DNA of 42,384 nt from IMG/VR virus record IMGVR_UViG_3300003321_000136, positions 1-42,384 of that record. The stretch is one strand, 5' to 3'. Origin of the DNA: a virus. Below, in pieces: positions 16,482-24,020 of this stretch; the first letter of the stretch is position 1; every line of letters begins with the position of its first letter. A program made the position numbers and the translations under genes. The notes under the pieces were generated by a model. It searched no databases. It was given only the letters and a program-made list of their open reading frames with translations, and was not told where the DNA came from.

Positions 16482-16897
16482 GTGCTACCGCCCCCTCCCT
16501 GCTCAAATCGCGATGCTGTCTGAAACGCTCGCTCCGCCCGCTGTACTGCCGCCTCCGGCTCGAGGTCTTGCACGGGCGCCACTATCAGCCGATACGGGTA
16601 GACGGCCTGTATGGCCCCTAATTCAGCCTGCTTGTGGGCGACCTGGACATCGGCTGGCTGCGGGTTCGGATTCTGGCTCAGCGCCTGGGCCAGCAGTGTG
16701 TCGTGGATGTTCCAGAAGTCGGCCGCCGGGTCCTGGCTGGGCGTGAAGTGCCACATGGCATGAACGTCCTGGGGGCTGAGCGTCTTTGACTCGGCCGGCA
16801 CCTGATCCCAGGAATCGGCCACACGCTGCGCGCGCTGGTCGGCCATATCGTTGTAGAGGTTCGCGCGGAGCTCCATGCGGTTGTGCGCGTCAGCCAT
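16478..16897 (-). CDS. Unrecognised helical late protein
   Basis: The 139-aa product is mostly helical, with a polar N-terminus (LRANLYNDMADQRAQRVADSW), a central VHAMWHFTPSQDPAADFWNIHDTLLAQAL region and a C-terminal EAAVQRAERAFQTASRF helix. No family is recognised. It is coupled to the 600-aa coiled-coil gene by an ATGA overlap and may be a partner or chaperone of it. Confidence 0.65.
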   Translation of the reverse strand: MADAHNRMELRANLYNDMADQRAQRVADSWDQVPAESKTLSPQDVHAMWHFTPSQDPAADFWNIHDTLLAQALSQNPNPQPADVQVAHKQAELGAIQAVYPYRLIVAPVQDLEPEAAVQRAERAFQTASRFEQGGGGST

Positions 16898-16899
16898 GG

Positions 16900-17526
16900 C
16901 TAGAGCCTCTCATAGATGACCGGCGTGATGCGGAGTAAGACGCGGCCACGCTCGAAGACGATCTTGGGGCTCGGGGCAAACCCACCAGCAGAGATAGCAC
17001 CAGCCGTGCCGAGTCGCGGCAATGCCGCTGCACCGGCGAGGGCATAGGACTCGACCACTGCGCCGGTGCTGCCAAGTTTCTGCAGTGCGGCTGAGCCGGC
17101 GAGGGCGTACGACTCGACGACGGCGCCCGTGCTGCCGAGCTGCGGAAGCGCGGCACTGCCAGCGAGAACGAACCCGCCAGAAATGGTGCCGGTTGAGCCC
17201 AGCGGAGGGAGGGCCGCCGAACCGCTGAGAGCATACGATTCGACGACGCTCCCGCTACTGCCCAGCGTCGGGAGAGCGGCTGAGCCGGAGAGGGCGTAGC
17301 TTTCGGTGACCTGAGCAGCACTGCCGAGTCTGGGGAGTGCTGCGCTGCCGCTGATCGCATACGACTCGGTGACCTGAGCGGTTGAGCCGAGTGCGGGCAG
17401 TGCTGCGCTACCAGCAAGCGTGTAGCTCTCGGTGGCCTGGGCAGTCGATCCCAGGCCCGGCAGTGCGGCCGAGCCTGTGATCGTGTTGCCAGTCGCAACC
17501 GACTGGAAGAGCAGCAGCAGAGACAC
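16900..17526 (-). CDS. Surface-type protein built of eight 21-residue repeats
   Basis: After a 17-residue lead the 208-aa protein consists of eight tandem units following the pattern GSAALPxLGSTAQVTESYALS (residues about 18-185), then a C-terminal cap KIVFERGRVLLRITPVIYERL. The units look like short beta strands joined by a proline turn and could stack into a solenoid. The GTG at 17526 is preferred because the nearby ATG at 17528 opens a different, low-quality frame. It lies in the block of beta-rich genes between portal and ejection proteins and is probably a virion surface or head-fibre protein, although no homologue was recognised. Confidence 0.72.
   Translation of the reverse strand: MSLLLLFQSVATGNTITGSAALPGLGSTAQATESYTLAGSAALPALGSTAQVTESYAISGSAALPRLGSAAQVTESYALSGSAALPTLGSSGSVVESYALSGSAALPPLGSTGTISGGFVLAGSAALPQLGSTGAVVESYALAGSAALQKLGSTGAVVESYALAGAAALPRLGTAGAISAGGFAPSPKIVFERGRVLLRITPVIYERL
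16972..17475 (-). repeat. Eight tandem 63-bp coding repeats
   Basis: Eight in-frame 63-bp units encode the 21-residue repeats. The GSAALPxLG block is the most conserved at DNA level, while the TESYALS half varies; units 5 and 8 replace ESYAL with SGGFVL or SAGGFAP. Copy number is probably variable between relatives. Confidence 0.85.
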
Positions 17527-17532
17527 ATCGGC

Positions 17533-18429
17533 CTACTTGTAGAAGACATTGCCCAGGACCACGTTCGCCGCGAGTGCGGTCGCGTCGGTGTCGCTCACGG
17601 CCGCGGTGACTCGAATACCGATGCCCGTCGTGAATTGCAGCCCTTGCGTCACCGGCAGCACCAAGCCCGTGCCTGTCGTGTTGCCTGGGATCGCCGTCCG
17701 GTAGACGATGTTCGCGTTATCCGTGGTCGCGGGCGAGGTCGTCTGGTTGTAGAGCCGAACATAGGCAATCGTCGCGCTGGTGTTCGTGAACGTGAGTCCG
17801 TAGACCTGACCAGGGCTTGCCTTGATCGAGGCGGCCTGCACGGCAGCTGTGGACAGGAACGAATAGACCGAGCACCCGCCGCCAATCGCGGGCTGGAGCA
17901 TCGCCGAAGGCACCGGCTCCGTCGGCATGCTCTGCATGGTGATGAGCACGGTTGCCGTGCCCGATGTCCATGCGGTCGCCCTGACGCGGATCTGGGTCCA
18001 CGCGCCGATGAAGATATCCCAGGCGCGTAGCGTGTTCGTGAGCGTCGTGCCGCCAGTCTCAACGATGCCCGTATCGGTGCGCTGGCCTTGCAGAGCGAAC
18101 CAATTGCTTCCGTCAGGCGTGCCCTCGAAGACGAACGTCACGCCCGCATAGGTGCCCGCGACCGCGATGGTTGCCAGGTTGTAGCCAGTCGCGCCTGTCG
18201 CCGTAACCGTGCTCGTGGCCGTCGTGATCGTGCCGGACTGGAGCGAAGACTGCTTGCCCTGGATCGGGAATGGAGTGGTCTGGCCGTACTTGGTCGTCCC
18301 GTTCAGGTCGCCGTCCATGATCTTGACGTACTGGACTTCGACCGTGCCGAGCGTGCCATCGACCACTTCATCGGTCGCCACGGTCTGCGTGGCATTGCTC
18401 GCGTCTTTGATCGTGACGTTATCGGCCAT
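17533..18429 (-). CDS. Beta-rich virion protein
   Basis: The 298-aa product starts MADNVTIKDASNATQTVATDEV and is rich in Thr, Gly, Val and Ala with strand-turn patterning throughout, including YAGVTFVFEGTPDGSNWFAL and VYGLTFTNTSATIAYVRLYN, which resemble jelly-roll or Ig-like sandwiches found in head-decoration and tail proteins. No enzymatic motif is seen. It starts three bases after the stop of the 251-aa gene and belongs to the run of beta-rich genes between portal and ejection proteins. Confidence 0.7.
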   Translation of the reverse strand: MADNVTIKDASNATQTVATDEVVDGTLGTVEVQYVKIMDGDLNGTTKYGQTTPFPIQGKQSSLQSGTITTATSTVTATGATGYNLATIAVAGTYAGVTFVFEGTPDGSNWFALQGQRTDTGIVETGGTTLTNTLRAWDIFIGAWTQIRVRATAWTSGTATVLITMQSMPTEPVPSAMLQPAIGGGCSVYSFLSTAAVQAASIKASPGQVYGLTFTNTSATIAYVRLYNQTTSPATTDNANIVYRTAIPGNTTGTGLVLPVTQGLQFTTGIGIRVTAAVSDTDATALAANVVLGNVFYK

Positions 18430-18432
18430 CGA

Positions 18433-19188
18433 CTACGCTCCCACTCCAAGCAGCATCAGCTGCTGCTGCGCTGCTGCGGCGCCTGCTGGCCGAACGGATA
18501 CCTGCCAGGCAACCCACGGGGCCGAAGACCCACCGTTGAACGATGCCGCGGCTACAGAGCCTGGCGTGTTGCCCAGCGCAAGACTGGCACATGCGATCGT
18601 GCGGCCTGAGTTGACGGACAGCAGGTTGCTGTAGCCGCTCGGAGCGCTCCAGGTGTTCGCGGTGTTATCCATTGACGAGAACGCAAGCGCCCAGGCATTC
18701 GCCGTCGCGAACGTCGTCGCTGGTGCCTGTGGGGTGCTGGAGCCGCTCGTGCTGCCCGCGGCCGTCGGCAGCTTCGCGAGTGCGGGCCCGGTGACGTCGA
18801 TGGGCGTCGCATTGTCCACGCCGCTCAGCCCGCGGATGATGTACGCATAGCCGTTCGGCGTAGCGCTGCTGGTCGTGTCGTCGGCGGCCACGAACGAGAA
18901 GGCATAAGTCGATGGCTCGCTCGCGGCCGTCGTCACCACGCGGTAGAAGATCGAGAGCAGCACGTTCGGGCCGGCGTCGTTGCCCGTAATGAGCCGCGTC
19001 CAGGTGCCGTCCGTGTTTTTGACGCGGCGGTCGATGTTGTCGGGGCTGGTGATGTTCGTATCACCCGAAAACGCTGCAAAGAGCACGGCGCCGTCCGCGA
19101 GTCCTGTCGGCTTCGACACACTCAGGGTCGAGGTCGTATTGCCGCTCGATCCGGTGTTCGTGGTCAGGCTCAGGACGGCAATCGCCAT
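18433..19188 (-). CDS. Beta-sandwich virion protein
   Basis: The 251-aa product has the layout of a single large beta sandwich common in phage structural genes: LADGAVLFAAFSGD, SEPSTYAFSFVAADDTTSSA, YAYIIRGLSG and NAWALAFSSMDN are consecutive strands. It ends with a short hydrophobic tail (QQQLMLLGVGA) that may seat it in a larger assembly. Exact role unknown; it could be a receptor-contacting or decoration protein. Confidence 0.7.
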   Translation of the reverse strand: MAIAVLSLTTNTGSSGNTTSTLSVSKPTGLADGAVLFAAFSGDTNITSPDNIDRRVKNTDGTWTRLITGNDAGPNVLLSIFYRVVTTAASEPSTYAFSFVAADDTTSSATPNGYAYIIRGLSGVDNATPIDVTGPALAKLPTAAGSTSGSSTPQAPATTFATANAWALAFSSMDNTANTWSAPSGYSNLLSVNSGRTIACASLALGNTPGSVAAASFNGGSSAPWVAWQVSVRPAGAAAAQQQLMLLGVGA

Positions 19189-19189
19189 G

Positions 19190-19477
19190 TCAGCCGAAAC
19201 TCACGTCGTAGGGAAACTGGAGCTTGCCCTCGGAGTCCGGGCGCATCTTGATCGTGCCGGGCGGGTTGTACGTGACCGTAGGCTGACCAGCCGGCAGATC
19301 GACCGGGATCTCCGTCGGCGGATTGGTGGACGTGTCGGTAAAAACCAGCGTCGGTGTAGCCGCGGCTGGCTTCGTACACGTGACCGCGCTGATATTTCCA
19401 TTGGTCGCGTTGTAGGTGACCGTGACCACGATCTGACCGTCCGGCGTGTCTTCTTGGGCAAGCGTTCCGGTAGCCAT
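19190..19477 (-). CDS. Small beta-rich virion-operon protein
   Basis: The 95-aa product is a compact beta domain (DGQIVVTVTYNATNGNISAVTCT, then TPTLVFTDTSTN and GKLQFPYDVSFG) with one cysteine. It follows the 135-aa gene without a gap and precedes the 251-aa gene by one base. It is probably a structural accessory subunit; no family recognised. Confidence 0.65.
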   Translation of the reverse strand: MATGTLAQEDTPDGQIVVTVTYNATNGNISAVTCTKPAAATPTLVFTDTSTNPPTEIPVDLPAGQPTVTYNPPGTIKMRPDSEGKLQFPYDVSFG

Positions 19478-19885
19478 CTATGCAGCCTCCGTGATGCTGT
19501 GGCTCGAGAGTGTGAGCGTGGCGCCCGACGTGATCGACGTCGGTGTGACCGTCATGTCGGTGCCCACATCACCCTGCAGCTGGCAGACACCACCACTGGT
19601 GTAAACCCGGAAAAAGCTGGCTGTGCCGGTGTTCGCCGCGGTCGCGGTGAGCGGCGTGCCATTCAGCGCAGCTGAGACGGTTGCGCCCTCGGCGCCTGTA
19701 GCCGAAGCGTAGGCCGTGGCGCCCAGCGTGAACGTGCCGAGCAGGTTGCTTGCCGCCGGGTCGGCGGTGCTCGGCGTGGCTGGCTTCGTACCAGCCCACA
19801 CTTTGATCGTGCCCGTGGAGCCGACGGCCGTACTGACCGCGTTCACTCTGGTCTGGCGTAGGGTGTTCAGGACGTTGACAGTCAT
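19478..19885 (-). CDS. Beta-rich virion protein
   Basis: The 135-aa product begins MTVNVLNTLRQTRVNAVST and continues as Thr/Ala/Gly-rich strands (GTIKVWAGTKPATP, NLLGTFTLGATAYA, FRVYTSGGVCQLQGDVG). This resembles small structural proteins I have seen annotated only as hypothetical in tailed phages. No catalytic residues are evident. Decoration or head-fibre subunit is the most likely class, from its place in the block. Confidence 0.65.
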   Translation of the reverse strand: MTVNVLNTLRQTRVNAVSTAVGSTGTIKVWAGTKPATPSTADPAASNLLGTFTLGATAYASATGAEGATVSAALNGTPLTATAANTGTASFFRVYTSGGVCQLQGDVGTDMTVTPTSITSGATLTLSSHSITEAA

Positions 19886-19893
19886 GGGCTCCT

Positions 19894-20451
19894 CTAGCTG
19901 TAGGACAGGCTGGCGCGGTTGGTCCAGGCGCTTGCGAACGTGGCTGCCCCGCCCGCGAACTCAACGGCAACCAGGTTGCCGCTGGTGTAGGTGAATCGTT
20001 TGATCTGCCAGGCTGCGGCCGCCGTCGACGTTGCCGGCTGCGCGCGGCCCAGGTAGATCAGGTTTCCAGAACCGTCGTAGTCGAGCTGGGTTGTGAAGTC
20101 AGCCATATCCGGGTCCAGCGGTGTGCCGTGGGTGTGGTCCTGCCGCGCGTAATTGGTGCTGCTGCCAACGGCCGGCGCCTGGCCGTAGGTCGTTTCGCTG
20201 ACGACTGAGCCAGCGGGAATACCCGTGCCGCCGGGAATGGTGATGACCGTGCGCGTCCCGTCATCGGTGACCGTAACGCCCGTACCAACGAAGTTCAGGA
20301 TGGCTCGAGCGATCTGCGCTGCCCCTTCATCCTGGACGACCGAATACCCGCCACCACCAGCACCGGCCACAGCGTCGATGCCGCCGGCAGCATGAGCCGC
20401 GGCGTGGAGCTTGTAGTCGTCACCGTTGAGTCGGACGCGCGTGCCTGCCAT
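19894..20451 (-). CDS. Fibre-like virion protein with the HTHG motif
   Basis: I start this gene at the ATG at 20451 (185 aa), which overlaps the stop of the 33-aa gene (TGATG) and has AGGG upstream, rather than at an ATG 69 bases earlier. The N-terminus has a KLHAAAHAAGG segment, and the centre has TYGQAPAVGSSTNYARQDHTHG, the phrase that usually opens trimeric fibre or collar modules. A beta-rich C-terminal domain follows (LVAVEFAGGAATF). Coming right after portal, it may be a head fibre or neck appendage. Confidence 0.72.
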   Translation of the reverse strand: MAGTRVRLNGDDYKLHAAAHAAGGIDAVAGAGGGGYSVVQDEGAAQIARAILNFVGTGVTVTDDGTRTVITIPGGTGIPAGSVVSETTYGQAPAVGSSTNYARQDHTHGTPLDPDMADFTTQLDYDGSGNLIYLGRAQPATSTAAAAWQIKRFTYTSGNLVAVEFAGGAATFASAWTNRASLSYS

Positions 20452-20552
20452 CAGGCAATTTTCCCTAGTTTGCTGGTGCGCAAAGCGTGCGATAAATTCA
20501 TCAGCGGCCTGCCGACGCATTTGTCTGCAGTAAGAATCTGCATGCCTGCCAT
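20451..20552 (-). CDS. 33-residue micro-gene between portal and fibre gene
   Basis: The frame reads MAGMQILTADKCVGRPLMNL and ends TSKLGKIA. Its ATG overlaps the portal TGA and its TGA overlaps the next ATG, both as TGATG, the same coupling used throughout this operon. The bases around the two starts are near-identical (TGATGGCAGGCA), as if the junction had been duplicated. It may encode a peptide or serve only to carry ribosomes across to the next gene. Confidence 0.45.
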   Translation of the reverse strand: MAGMQILTADKCVGRPLMNLSHALRTSKLGKIA

Positions 20553-22615
20553 CAGACTGCTGTCTCCGCCGGCTGACCTGTGGCCTGGATGACGTTGGAC
20601 TGCGCGCCGTTCATCGTCTGGCCGCCCATGATGCCGGCCACAGCTGAGGCGGCAGGATTGCCCGTACCGACCATGCCACCTGCCGGCTGACCGTTGGGCG
20701 AGGGCCGCGGCGGCATCATCACACTCGGCGTGCCGCCGGGACCGACTTGGCCTTTGTCGCGTAGCCCGGCCAACTGCTTGAGCTCCTGGTTGCCGCGTTT
20801 CCGTGCTGCCAGTTGCAGCACGTACTGCTGGCCTTCGGGACTATCGAGCTGGTGCTGCACCCAGAGCAGGTCTTCTTGTTCCTCCGGCTGCTCGAAGCCC
20901 GCCATTTCCTCCAGCCATGTCACCCGCGGGATCAGCTCGTCTTTGACGAACACACTACCTGCCTGCATGAGCGGGAGGTTGCTGAATCGCGGCGTGGGCA
21001 GCACCGCATCGATTTCGTAGCTACCCTGGAAGTCATCAGGACTAATCTCGAGCACGGACGTAACCGTGGGCTTCTGGTTGCCCTTACCGCGCGTGACCGT
21101 GGCCTCGACCGGCACCGGCTCACCGCTGTTGCGTCCGATGGCCGCGGCAATCTCGCACACGCCTTCGGCAATCGCTTCCCACGCTTGTAGCGCGCCCTCG
21201 CGGATCTGGCGCAGCATCACGTCAGCGCTGGCCGATTGCACCGCACCCTGGAAACCGCTGTCCGCGCTGCTGGTGTCGATCGTGTGGCTGGGCGTCATGC
21301 TGTTGAGCGTGCCCGTGGTCATGCTGACCAGGTCGCCCGCATCCTTGTTCGTGCCAGGATGAAACATCGGCTGCACGTCACCAGGGATGACTTGCAGCTC
21401 CATCGGTTTGATCTCGAAGCTCGCGGGATGACCAATCTCCATCCACGCGCCAAGCAGATCCTTATCGAGCTTGATCGCACTACCGCCAAACGACCAGCGG
21501 AACGAATGCGCGGCAATCGCGGTCAACGTCTGCTGTGCCCCGCGAATCAGCCCCAAGAACGGCGCCAAGAACGGGATGCCCTTGAGCGCGGCATCGGTCT
21601 CATTCGCGTGGTGAGCCCCGTAGAAGTAGCCACCGAGCAGCTCGCAGATGCCGTACTCGCTCTCGAGGTCGATCACCGCATCCTTGCCGTTGAATTGCAG
21701 GTCGTAGCGCGTGTTCTGGCCACCCTCGAGCTCGTAGACGATCTGACCGCCGATGTGGAGCTCGTACAGCGTCAGGGTCTGCCCTGCGCCACTCAGCGCC
21801 TTGCTGCGCAGTGATTGCGCCTGCGGGTTGTCGGGGACCTCGCTGCCCAGGATGGTCCACGAGAAACCGTCTTTGCGGAGGCTGACCGCAGTTCGTCGGG
21901 ACTTGACCAGCAGGGCGTCGACCTTGCCCGTTGTCGGGTCCAGACCGATCGGCAGGCACATGGCGGCCGGCAGGATACGGACGACCACTGGCACCTTCTT
22001 GGCCTTTGCCTCGCGCTGGTACTTGGCGAAGGCGTCGCTCGACTTGCTGCGGCTGACCTTGAATCGGCGCTTGCTGTCGCTGGTGTAGTAGCTATCCTCG
22101 GGCGAACGGTTCTCGGCGTCCCGCTGAAAGATCGGGTCGATGATGTCGTTGCCCTGGCCGTCCTGCTCACCCGTGGTGAAGCTGATCAGGTTGGACCACG
22201 CTTTCGGCGCCGGGCTGACGATCACCGCGAATTCACCATCATTGGTCGCGTGGGCGAGCAATGCTTCCCAAAGGTCCTCGCCGTTGGCCTTCAGCGCGTC
22301 GTCCATGCACGCCTGGACCCACTCTTCGACCTTGGACGCCAGCCGGCGCGCGGTTGGGCCTTCACCGTTCGGATCGCGTCTGGCCGTCGGCCGCTTGCGA
22401 CCCAAGAAGTTGACCACGTCCTGGCCGAGCGTGGTCGGATGTGGGAGCTCCACGCGGAAGGCATCGGGGTTTTCCCAGCCAGCGGGGATGTGCGGGTGAA
22501 CCTCGCGCCGGCGGTACTGGCCGCAGACGTCGATCTGACGCCTCGAAAACTGGAAACGCGCGTACTCCGAGTCCCACAGCGCCGCCAGCTCGCCGCGGTT
22601 CGGGCTATCGGTCAC
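20552..22615 (-). CDS. Portal protein
   Basis: The 687-aa product has the features of a large phage portal: an N-terminal wing (WDSEYARFQFSRRQIDVCGQ, then RVELPHPTTLGQDVVNFLG), a long alpha/beta core with GGYFYGAHHANETDAALKG and LIRGAQQTLTAIAAHSFRW, a helical stem (SGFQGAVQSASADVMLRQIR), and a Gly/Pro/Gln-rich C-terminal tail. It forms the dodecameric gate through which terminase pumps DNA. The start is a GTG at 22615, overlapping the 58-aa gene by 11 bases. Size and downstream genes favour the podovirus-type portal class. Confidence 0.82.
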   Translation of the reverse strand: MTDSPNRGELAALWDSEYARFQFSRRQIDVCGQYRRREVHPHIPAGWENPDAFRVELPHPTTLGQDVVNFLGRKRPTARRDPNGEGPTARRLASKVEEWVQACMDDALKANGEDLWEALLAHATNDGEFAVIVSPAPKAWSNLISFTTGEQDGQGNDIIDPIFQRDAENRSPEDSYYTSDSKRRFKVSRSKSSDAFAKYQREAKAKKVPVVVRILPAAMCLPIGLDPTTGKVDALLVKSRRTAVSLRKDGFSWTILGSEVPDNPQAQSLRSKALSGAGQTLTLYELHIGGQIVYELEGGQNTRYDLQFNGKDAVIDLESEYGICELLGGYFYGAHHANETDAALKGIPFLAPFLGLIRGAQQTLTAIAAHSFRWSFGGSAIKLDKDLLGAWMEIGHPASFEIKPMELQVIPGDVQPMFHPGTNKDAGDLVSMTTGTLNSMTPSHTIDTSSADSGFQGAVQSASADVMLRQIREGALQAWEAIAEGVCEIAAAIGRNSGEPVPVEATVTRGKGNQKPTVTSVLEISPDDFQGSYEIDAVLPTPRFSNLPLMQAGSVFVKDELIPRVTWLEEMAGFEQPEEQEDLLWVQHQLDSPEGQQYVLQLAARKRGNQELKQLAGLRDKGQVGPGGTPSVMMPPRPSPNGQPAGGMVGTGNPAASAVAGIMGGQTMNGAQSNVIQATGQPAETAV

Positions 22616-22781
22616 GGAAGACGACCTCCGGACTCACGCCCCAAACCTGCTCGATGCGCTGATCGACCTGCTGCAACCGGTCAACCTCAGCCACCGCAAT
22701 CCGCACATCGGACACGTACCGCTCCATGCGGCAGCACTCGATGTCGTCGCAGTTGCAGAGCACGTAGACCTCGTGCGTCAC
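22605..22781 (-). CDS. Small cysteine-rich coiled-coil protein before portal
   Basis: The 58-aa product begins (GTG start) MTHEVYVLCNCDDIECCRME, with four cysteines that could chelate zinc, followed by one amphipathic helix (VAEVDRLQQVDQRIEQVW). Its GTGA overlaps the stop of the secreted Thr/Pro-repeat gene and its 3' end overlaps the portal start. Function unknown; it belongs to the cassette between terL and portal. Confidence 0.6.
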   Translation of the reverse strand: MTHEVYVLCNCDDIECCRMERYVSDVRIAVAEVDRLQQVDQRIEQVWGVSPEVVFRDR

Positions 22782-23023
22782 GCCGCGCGGAACTCCAACG
22801 GACCGATATCCACCAGCCTGAGCGTGCCGACCGTGACCGTCGGCGTGGGCGTCCTGGTCGGGCCGAGCGTAGGAGTCGGCGTCCGGGTAGCCGTCACGAT
22901 CGGCCGCGGTGTGGGCGTGGGTGTCGCGCGCCGGCGCAAGCGATGCGGCCGCGTGAAGCCTGCCAGCGGCAGCACCGCCACCACACCAGCGAACGATGCC
23001 AGGAGCGCTCGACGGGTCGGCAT
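22778..23023 (-). CDS. Secreted protein with Thr/Pro-repeat stalk
   Basis: The 81-aa product has a twin-arginine-like signal (MPTRRALLASFAGVVAVLPL), a basic patch, and a Thr/Pro repeat stalk (repeated TPTPT, TRTPTPT) ending in VDIGPLEFRAA. The ATG overlaps the protease TGA (ATGA). Threonine-proline repeats behind a signal peptide are common in secreted proteins of Chloroflexota and some actinobacteria, a weak hint to the host. It may be exported by the host to the envelope; its linkage to the papain-like protease suggests it could be a partner or substrate. Confidence 0.65.
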   Translation of the reverse strand: MPTRRALLASFAGVVAVLPLAGFTRPHRLRRRATPTPTPRPIVTATRTPTPTLGPTRTPTPTVTVGTLRLVDIGPLEFRAA

Positions 23024-23823
23024 CAGCGCTTCTCCGGCAGATCCCAGGCGAGATTGCCCGCGGGCTGGCTCAGGCGAAGCTGCTTGCAGTCCATCTGGCT
23101 CTTGAGAGCCTGGTACGTGCTGAGCCGCATACGGCCGCAGCCGTGATCGCCCCACGAGTCGGACCATGAGTTGTGAAAGCGAATCACGCAATAGTCGAGA
23201 CTTTTCTCCGACCACATCTCTAGCGCTTCAACGTAAACCTCGTGGCCACCAGCGATATCCGACTGCTGCCATTTGCGGTTGTCGTCGATGAACCCGCCCT
23301 TCGGCTCAAAGAACGCTTCGTACCACGGCATCCCGATCATCACGCCGCCGGTCTGCAGTAGCACCGCCATAGAGCGAGCCGTGAGCGCCCAGGCGTAGGA
23401 GTCGATCAGGCCGCTAGCCTTCAAAGCCCGACAAACACCCAAGCCGCTACTGCCCGTATCGTCCGGCGGGTACGTGCCAGGGAAACCATCGGCGACTGTT
23501 GCCTTGTGGTAAACCTGTACCGCGAACGATTCGTCCAGTGGGCCTGAGAGCGCACGATTAGGCGACGGTGGGAGCATCGCCACCCCGTACAGTGCCGACA
23601 GCGCATACGTGCCCGCATTGCCCGTACAGCTGCCCAGGTTGCCCTGGTCGAGCGTGGGAATCTTCGGCAGCCATTCCGCGGGCTTGATCGGACGCCGTGC
23701 CTTTTCAAGCGTGACGGCGTAGGTCAGGCTGCGCGCGTCGAGCTCCAGGTTGCGGCCAAGCGCCATGCCTGGCTTGCCGTTCTGCGGGATCTGGTGAAGC
23801 AACGTGCCTTTGTCGACGAGCAT
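23023..23823 (-). CDS. Papain-like (C1A) cysteine protease
   Basis: The 266-aa protein keeps all four papain landmarks: Gln60 and Cys66 in LDQGNLGSCTGNAG, His194 in GGHEVYVEAL, and Asn218 in HNSWSDSWGDHGCGRMRL. No signal peptide or pro-domain is obvious, so it should act in the cytoplasm or virion. It lies between the Acb2-like gene and portal, with one-base and four-base overlaps, so it is expressed with the head genes. It could be a maturation protease, since no standard prohead protease is seen, or an accessory enzyme acting on host proteins. The fold is confident; the role is open. Confidence 0.85.
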   Translation of the reverse strand: MLVDKGTLLHQIPQNGKPGMALGRNLELDARSLTYAVTLEKARRPIKPAEWLPKIPTLDQGNLGSCTGNAGTYALSALYGVAMLPPSPNRALSGPLDESFAVQVYHKATVADGFPGTYPPDDTGSSGLGVCRALKASGLIDSYAWALTARSMAVLLQTGGVMIGMPWYEAFFEPKGGFIDDNRKWQQSDIAGGHEVYVEALEMWSEKSLDYCVIRFHNSWSDSWGDHGCGRMRLSTYQALKSQMDCKQLRLSQPAGNLAWDLPEKR

Positions 23824-24020
23824 CAGTCAGCCAGCGCCACCGCCGCGTTTGCCCACATGCGGCATTCCTGCAGCTTCGTGATTGCGAGCGCTCGCTCTCG
23901 GCCATCGGGACAAGCGTCTAGGATGCCGTCTCGGACAGACATAAACATTGCCGTCAATGCGTCATACGTGAGTTGCTGCTCAGCGGTCGGCTTCTGGTAC
24001 TCGAATGCATCCTTTGGCAT
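23823..24020 (-). CDS. acb2: Acb2/Tad1-like cyclic-nucleotide sponge (anti-CBASS candidate)
   Basis: The 65-aa protein consists of the helical-hairpin domain found in Acb2 and Tad1: FEYQKPTAEQQLTYDAL leads to a long helix, then CPDGRERALAITKLQECRMW and ANAAVA, matching the family signature of Cys-Pro, Arg-Glu, an (A/S)LAxTxLE run and MWANAAI. Acb2 proteins form hexamers that bind cyclic di- and trinucleotides and so silence CBASS; Tad1 relatives bind the Thoeris signal. Here only the core hairpin is present. It starts directly after the terL stop and overlaps the protease gene by one base. Assignment rests on motif recall; the ligand is unknown. Confidence 0.72.
   Translation of the reverse strand: MPKDAFEYQKPTAEQQLTYDALTAMFMSVRDGILDACPDGRERALAITKLQECRMWANAAVALAD

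Noticed and set aside
15439-16523. Long plus-strand frames rich in Leu, Arg and Cys opposite the coiled-coil gene
   Set aside because: Their repeat structure simply mirrors the heptad-coding repeats of the minus strand.
16972-17475. Possible CRISPR array
   Set aside because: The 63-bp units are contiguous coding repeats without unique spacers.
16890-17549. 219-codon Ser/Arg-rich minus-strand frame overlapping the 21-residue repeat gene
   Set aside because: It is a shifted reading of the 63-bp repeats; only the other frame gives regular, protein-like units.
21815-23146. Plus-strand open frame of 443 codons opposite the portal gene
   Set aside because: Its composition is Arg-rich and low in pattern, as expected for the complement of a high-GC gene; the minus-strand portal is clearly the real gene.
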